Part shown: positions 60,631 to 64,000 of the stretch, in pieces
Position numbering within the stretch: the first letter of the stretch is position 1
Layout of the letters: each line of letters begins with the position of its first letter
Assembly (NCBI RefSeq): GCF_002362315.1
Contig: NZ_MTZV01000004.1
Span: forward strand, 558,001 to 622,000
Source: Paraburkholderia acidicola
Lineage (GTDB): Bacteria; Pseudomonadota; Gammaproteobacteria; Burkholderiales; Burkholderiaceae
Direction: 5' to 3'
Length of the DNA stretch: 64,000 nucleotides
Notes under the pieces: generated by a model
Told to the model about the DNA's origin: nothing
The model's database searches: none
Seen by the model: the letters and a program-made list of their open reading frames with translations, nothing else
Program-made: the position numbers and the translations under genes

Positions 60631-61143
60631 ATGCAAGGCAGGAGACGATTTCTGGTGTCAGGCGGCAGCGCCGCCGCAGCGCTGTTCGCCCTCACCCGCT
60701 GGCGCGGGCTGGCGGCTGCCCCCACCGCCGCCGCACCGGCGACGGAAGCCTTCACGGTGGTCCACACCGACGCCGAATGGCGCCGGGTGCTGACGCCCGC
60801 CCAGTACATGGTGCTGCGCCAGGAAGGGACCGAACGGCCCTACACCAGCCCGCTCAACGACGAACATCGCGCGGGCACGTTCGCGTGCGCGGGGTGCCGG
60901 CTCGACGCGTTCGCCTCGCGCACGAAATTCGACAGCCATACGGGCTGGCCGAGCTTCTGGGCGCCGCTCGACCATGCGGTCGCCACGCGCGAAGACCGCT
61001 CGTTCGGCATGAGCCGCAGCGAAGTGCATTGCGTGCGCTGTGGCGGCCATCTGGGCCATGTATTCGACGACGGTCCGCGGCCGACCGGCCTGCGCTACTG
61101 CATGAACGGCGTCGCGCTGACCTTTACGCCGGCCGCCACCTGA
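60631..61143 (+). CDS. msrB: Tat-exported methionine-R-sulfoxide reductase
   Basis: A 170-residue MsrB. N-terminus MQGRRRFLVSGGSAAAALFA is a twin-arginine signal, so the enzyme should be folded in the cytoplasm and act in the periplasm. Zinc is held by CAGC and CVRC. The substrate site is KFDSHTGWPSFW and the catalytic Cys lies in RYCMNGVAL. The common resolving Cys before GWPSF is replaced by Thr, so it is a one-Cys type needing an external reductant. AAGGAG precedes the ATG at 60631. It is the first of three genes with dipZ and msrA. Confidence 0.93.
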   Translation: MQGRRRFLVSGGSAAAALFALTRWRGLAAAPTAAAPATEAFTVVHTDAEWRRVLTPAQYMVLRQEGTERPYTSPLNDEHRAGTFACAGCRLDAFASRTKFDSHTGWPSFWAPLDHAVATREDRSFGMSRSEVHCVRCGGHLGHVFDDGPRPTGLRYCMNGVALTFTPAAT

Positions 61144-61194
61144 AGCCCTGACGCACACCCCAAACCCAAACCCCGAACCCCGAACGGAACCACC

Positions 61195-63045
61195 ATGCTC
61201 CTCATCGTCCTGGCCTACCTGGGAGGCGTCCTCACCATCCTGAGTCCGTGCATCCTGCCGGTGCTGCCGTTTGTGTTTTCGCGCGCCGACCAGCCGTTCG
61301 TGCGTAGCAGCCTGCCGCTGCTCGCGGGCATGGCGCTCACGTTCGCACTCGTTGCGACGCTGGCGGCCGTGGGTGGCGGCTGGGTGACGCAGGCCAACCA
61401 GTACGGACGGTGGCTCGCCATCGTGCTGCTCGCCGTGTTCGGCCTGACGCTGCTGCTGCCGAAGTTCGCCGAGCGTCTGATGCGCCCGCTCGTGAACGCC
61501 GGCAGCCGGCTCACCGAGTTCGCTCAGGCTGACGGCAAGGCAAGCGCGGGATCGTCGTTCCTGCTCGGTATTGCGACGGGCCTGCTGTGGGCGCCCTGCG
61601 CCGGGCCGATTCTCGGCCTGCTGCTGACGGGTGCAGCATTGCGCGGCGCGAGTGTCGGTACGACGATTCTGCTGGCTGCGTATGCCGCGGGCGCGGCGAC
61701 CTCGCTGGCGGTGGCGCTGCTGATCGGCGGAAAGGTGTTTGCTGCGATGAAACGCTCGCTTGGCGCGGGCGAATGGATCCGGCGCGGTATTGGTGTCGCG
61801 ATGCTGGCCGGTGTCGCGGCGATTGCGCTCGGACTCGATACGGGCGTGCTGACGAGGCTGTCGACGATCGCCACAGGTGGGCTCGAACAGCGTCTGGTGG
61901 ACCGGTTGTCGCCGAATGCGAATGCGGCGGGTGTGGTGGCTTCCGGCAATCCGGCGGATGGCGACGCGATGACGGCGACCAACCCGGCGATGCAGCGCAC
62001 TGCCGATGCCAATGGATCGTCGGGCGCGATAATACGTGCCGCCGATCCTGCTGCGGCCTCCGAAGTACCGTTGCCTGTCGAAGGCGCGCTACCCAGCCTC
62101 ACGGGCGCCGTGCAATGGCTAAACTCGCCGCCGCTCACCACCCAGGCCCTGCGCGGCAAGGTCGTGCTGGTCGATTTCTGGACCTACTCGTGCATCAACT
62201 GCCTGCGCTCGCTGCCGTACGTGAAAGCGTGGGCGCAGAAGTACCGCGACCAGGGGCTCGTCGTGATCGGCGTACACGCACCGGAGTTCGCGTTCGAACG
62301 CAATATCGGTAACGTGAAGCAGGCTACGCACGATCTCGGCGTCGACTACCCGGTCGCCATCGATAACAACTACGCAATCTGGCGCGCGTTCGGCAACCAG
62401 TACTGGCCGGCGCACTATTTCATCGATGCGCAAGGGCAGATCCGCTACCACCACTTCGGCGAAGGCGATTACGCGCATTCGGAGAAGGTCATCCAGCAAC
62501 TGCTCGCGGAAGCGGGTCACACCGGTGCCGAACACGTCGCAACGGGCCTGACTGGCAATGCGCAAGGCGTACAGGCCGCAGCCGACGATGCCGACATGCA
62601 ATCGCCAGAGACCTACGTTGGGTACAACCGCGCGGAGAATTTCGCATCACCGGGCGGTGAAACGAAGGATCGTCCGCATACGTATGCCGCGCCTGTGCAG
62701 CCCGCGGTGAACGACTGGGGTCTGGCCGGGACATGGAACGTCGGTGGCGAACACGCGACGCTCGATCATGCGAACGGCAGCATCGTCTACCGCTTCCACG
62801 CACGCGATCTGCATCTGGTGCTCGGTCCGGGCAAGGATGGCAAGCCGGTGCGGTTTCGCGTGAGCGTCGACGGCGCAGCACCTGGTGCGGCACATGGCAC
62901 CGACACCGCCGCCGATGGCACCGGCACGGTGACCGAACAGCGCCTGTATCAACTGGTGCGGCAAACCGGCGATGTCGCCGATCACACCTTCACCATCGAG
63001 TTTCTGGACCCCGGCGTCGAAGCGTATGCGTTCACGTTCGGCTAG
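61195..63045 (+). CDS. dipZ: DipZ-type fusion: CcdA membrane domain, thioredoxin-like domain and C-terminal domain
   Basis: A 616-residue protein. Residues 1-225 form a CcdA/DsbD-like membrane domain, with redox Cys19 (LSPCILPVLPF) and Cys135 (WAPCAGPILGLLL). After a low-complexity linker, residues about 300-440 form a periplasmic TlpA-like thioredoxin with WTYSCINCLRS (Cys333 and Cys336). Residues 480-616 form a beta-rich domain (WGLAGTWNVGGEHATL and FRVSVDGAAPG) as in mycobacterial DipZ. The protein would carry cytoplasmic electrons to the periplasm. Placed between msrB and msrA, those reductases are the obvious clients. Confidence 0.92.
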   Translation: MLLIVLAYLGGVLTILSPCILPVLPFVFSRADQPFVRSSLPLLAGMALTFALVATLAAVGGGWVTQANQYGRWLAIVLLAVFGLTLLLPKFAERLMRPLVNAGSRLTEFAQADGKASAGSSFLLGIATGLLWAPCAGPILGLLLTGAALRGASVGTTILLAAYAAGAATSLAVALLIGGKVFAAMKRSLGAGEWIRRGIGVAMLAGVAAIALGLDTGVLTRLSTIATGGLEQRLVDRLSPNANAAGVVASGNPADGDAMTATNPAMQRTADANGSSGAIIRAADPAAASEVPLPVEGALPSLTGAVQWLNSPPLTTQALRGKVVLVDFWTYSCINCLRSLPYVKAWAQKYRDQGLVVIGVHAPEFAFERNIGNVKQATHDLGVDYPVAIDNNYAIWRAFGNQYWPAHYFIDAQGQIRYHHFGEGDYAHSEKVIQQLLAEAGHTGAEHVATGLTGNAQGVQAAADDADMQSPETYVGYNRAENFASPGGETKDRPHTYAAPVQPAVNDWGLAGTWNVGGEHATLDHANGSIVYRFHARDLHLVLGPGKDGKPVRFRVSVDGAAPGAAHGTDTAADGTGTVTEQRLYQLVRQTGDVADHTFTIEFLDPGVEAYAFTFG

Positions 63046-63084
63046 GTATTGCGCAGCACATTGATCACTCAAGGAGCAGCAATC

Positions 63085-63825
63085 GTGACCTCAACTTCTC
63101 TTAACCTCGCGCGTCGCTGGGTCCGTTCACCGGGAGCCCGTATCGCGAGTGCAATTGCTGTCGCGATCGGCGCGCTGGCCTGGCACGGCATGGCGAATTC
63201 CGTCGAGGAAGCCACGAAGATTCCAGCACCCACCGTCGACGAACAAGTCGCCGCGAAGCACAGCGAAACGGCGGTGTTCGCGGGCGGCTGTTTCTGGGGC
63301 GTACAGGGCGTGTTTCAGCACGTGCGTGGTGTAACGCAGGTGACCTCCGGCTACTCGGGCGGTGCGGCCGACACCGCACAGTACGAGACCGTCAGCGGAG
63401 GCGATACCGGACATGCGGAGTCGGTACGGATCACGTACGACCCGACGCAGATCACGTACGGCCATCTGTTGCAGATCTTCTTCTCGGTTGCGCACAATCC
63501 CACCGAACTCGACTACCAGGGCCCGGACCATGGGACGCAATATCGTTCGGCGGTGTTTGCGGTCGACGCGGACCAACGTCATGTCGCGGAGGCCTACATC
63601 GCGCAGCTGAATGCCGCGCATGCGTACGCGCAACCGGTCGTTACACGCGTCGAGGCGTTCAAGGGCTTCTACCCGGCGGAGAGCTACCACCAGAACTACC
63701 TCACATTGCATCCTGATCAACCGTATATCGCGATCAACGATCTGCCGAAGGTTGGGTATCTGAAGCAGATGTTCCCGGCGGTTTATCGTACTCAACCGGT
63801 GCTGGTCAAGACGTCGGGGTCTTAG
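63085..63825 (+). CDS. msrA: Membrane-anchored methionine-S-sulfoxide reductase
   Basis: A 246-residue MsrA. The N-terminus (VTSTSLNLARRWVRSPGARI followed by ASAIAVAIGALAWHGMA) is a signal anchor, so the enzyme faces the periplasm. The catalytic motif is FAGGCFWGVQGVFQHVRG (Cys69), with SGYSGGAADTAQYETVSGGDTGHAESV and HNPTELDYQGPDHGTQYRS. Cys69 is the only cysteine in the protein, so there is no resolving Cys and reduction must be external. It starts with GTG at 63085 after AAGGAGC. Together with MsrB and DipZ it completes a periplasmic repair set. A strong terminator follows. Confidence 0.93.
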   Translation: MTSTSLNLARRWVRSPGARIASAIAVAIGALAWHGMANSVEEATKIPAPTVDEQVAAKHSETAVFAGGCFWGVQGVFQHVRGVTQVTSGYSGGAADTAQYETVSGGDTGHAESVRITYDPTQITYGHLLQIFFSVAHNPTELDYQGPDHGTQYRSAVFAVDADQRHVAEAYIAQLNAAHAYAQPVVTRVEAFKGFYPAESYHQNYLTLHPDQPYIAINDLPKVGYLKQMFPAVYRTQPVLVKTSGS

Positions 63826-63875
63826 GCGCGGCGCCCGCCGTGCTTATGGCTTCCCGTTTGTTCTTGAACAAGCTT

Positions 63876-63905
63876 GCGATACCCAGAAATGGGTGTCGCG
63901 TTTTT
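63876..63905 (+). terminator. Rho-independent terminator of the msrB-dipZ-msrA operon
   Basis: GCGATACCCA (63876-63885) pairs with TGGGTGTCGC (63890-63899), one G-U pair, around a GAAA tetraloop, and is followed by GTTTTT. It lies 50 bases after the msrA stop. Confidence 0.9.
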
Positions 63906-64000
63906 ACGCGAATTTTGCAAAAAGACCGAAACCTTTTCGATGAATTGAAGCGCCATTCTCCATAAACTCTGCGAGCCTTCGGCAAACAATCAAGGAAATT
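63906..64000 (+). other. Upstream region of the next gene beyond the window
   Basis: AT-rich sequence after the terminator, ending in an AAGGAAATT ribosome-site-like sequence at the window edge. A plus-strand gene probably starts just outside. No dyad was recognised. Confidence 0.4.

Noticed and set aside
61155..61190. CCCCGAA tandem copies before dipZ
   Set aside because: Only two short copies in a C-rich spacer; no reason to think it functional.
1..64000. tRNA genes, insertion sequences, prophage genes, CRISPR arrays
   Set aside because: No cloverleaf sequence, transposase, integrase, phage structural gene or regularly spaced repeat was found in the gaps.

Overview
The window is GC-rich, densely coding DNA from a Gram-negative proteobacterium. 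The trimeric-porin gene, the many LysR regulators, MipA/OmpV, the Tat signals and the general gene style point to Burkholderiaceae (Paraburkholderia/Burkholderia sensu lato). That assignment is inference from gene content. I see no rRNA, tRNA, insertion sequence, prophage or CRISPR array. It reads as chromosomal or megaplasmid metabolic sequence with a few foreign-looking patches.

Layout. 1-5.1 kb: a GABA/putrescine-type module (amino-acid permease cut by the window edge, patD-like aldehyde dehydrogenase, LysR) and an SDR divergent from a GlxA-type AraC regulator. 6.2-8.4 kb: FmdB-type zinc ribbon, a possible small membrane protein between a hairpin and a terminator, LysR, VOC protein. 8.4-15.2 kb: a pentose/polyol catabolic locus: ROK repressor with a perfect inverted-repeat operator, ribulokinase, FrcBCA-like ABC importer, SDR dehydrogenase. 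15.2-19.6 kb: 2OG-Fe(II) oxygenase, secreted beta-propeller protein, chemoreceptor. 19.6-22.4 kb: an uncharacterised three-gene operon (dimeric-barrel protein, tautomerase, MBL hydrolase) divergent from a LysR gene. 22.4-26.9 kb: APH(6)-like kinase, TPR protein and a valyl-tRNA synthetase of the short, actinobacterial-looking type. 26.9-34.4 kb: homodimeric 2-oxoacid dehydrogenase E1 with a divergent Lrp regulator, two MFS transporters, an amidohydrolase.

34.6-36.0 kb: a lipoprotein, an AT-rich gap, and a YjhX-family gene preceded by a strongly structured leader. 36.0-41.1 kb: deoxynucleoside catabolism (HAD phosphatase, cdd, deoB, deoA, nupC; no deoC). 41.5-44.0 kb: isonitrile-hydratase-like protein and a FAD dehydrogenase. 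44.3-50.0 kb: purine nucleoside salvage (porin, Tat-signal nucleoside hydrolase, LysR, purine permease, adenosine deaminase). 50.2-51.4 kb: ECF sigma factor, small membrane protein, ferredoxin. 51.4-53.1 kb: lipoprotein, HD hydrolase, small acidic protein. 53.2-56.2 kb: MipA with a two-component system. 56.2-58.0 kb: orphan sfnG and a cupin.

58.2-63.9 kb: the most coherent system in the window. A two-component pair diverges from a Tat-exported MsrB, a DipZ-type CcdA-thioredoxin fusion and a membrane-anchored MsrA, closed by a strong terminator. Together they look like a self-contained envelope methionine-sulfoxide repair unit, in which both reductases lack a resolving cysteine and DipZ would supply electrons from the cytoplasm.

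The strongest candidates for undescribed biology are the three-way-junction leader of the yjhX gene (35795-35924), the MsrB-DipZ-MsrA envelope repair unit, and the stand-alone second-type ValS with hairpins upstream.
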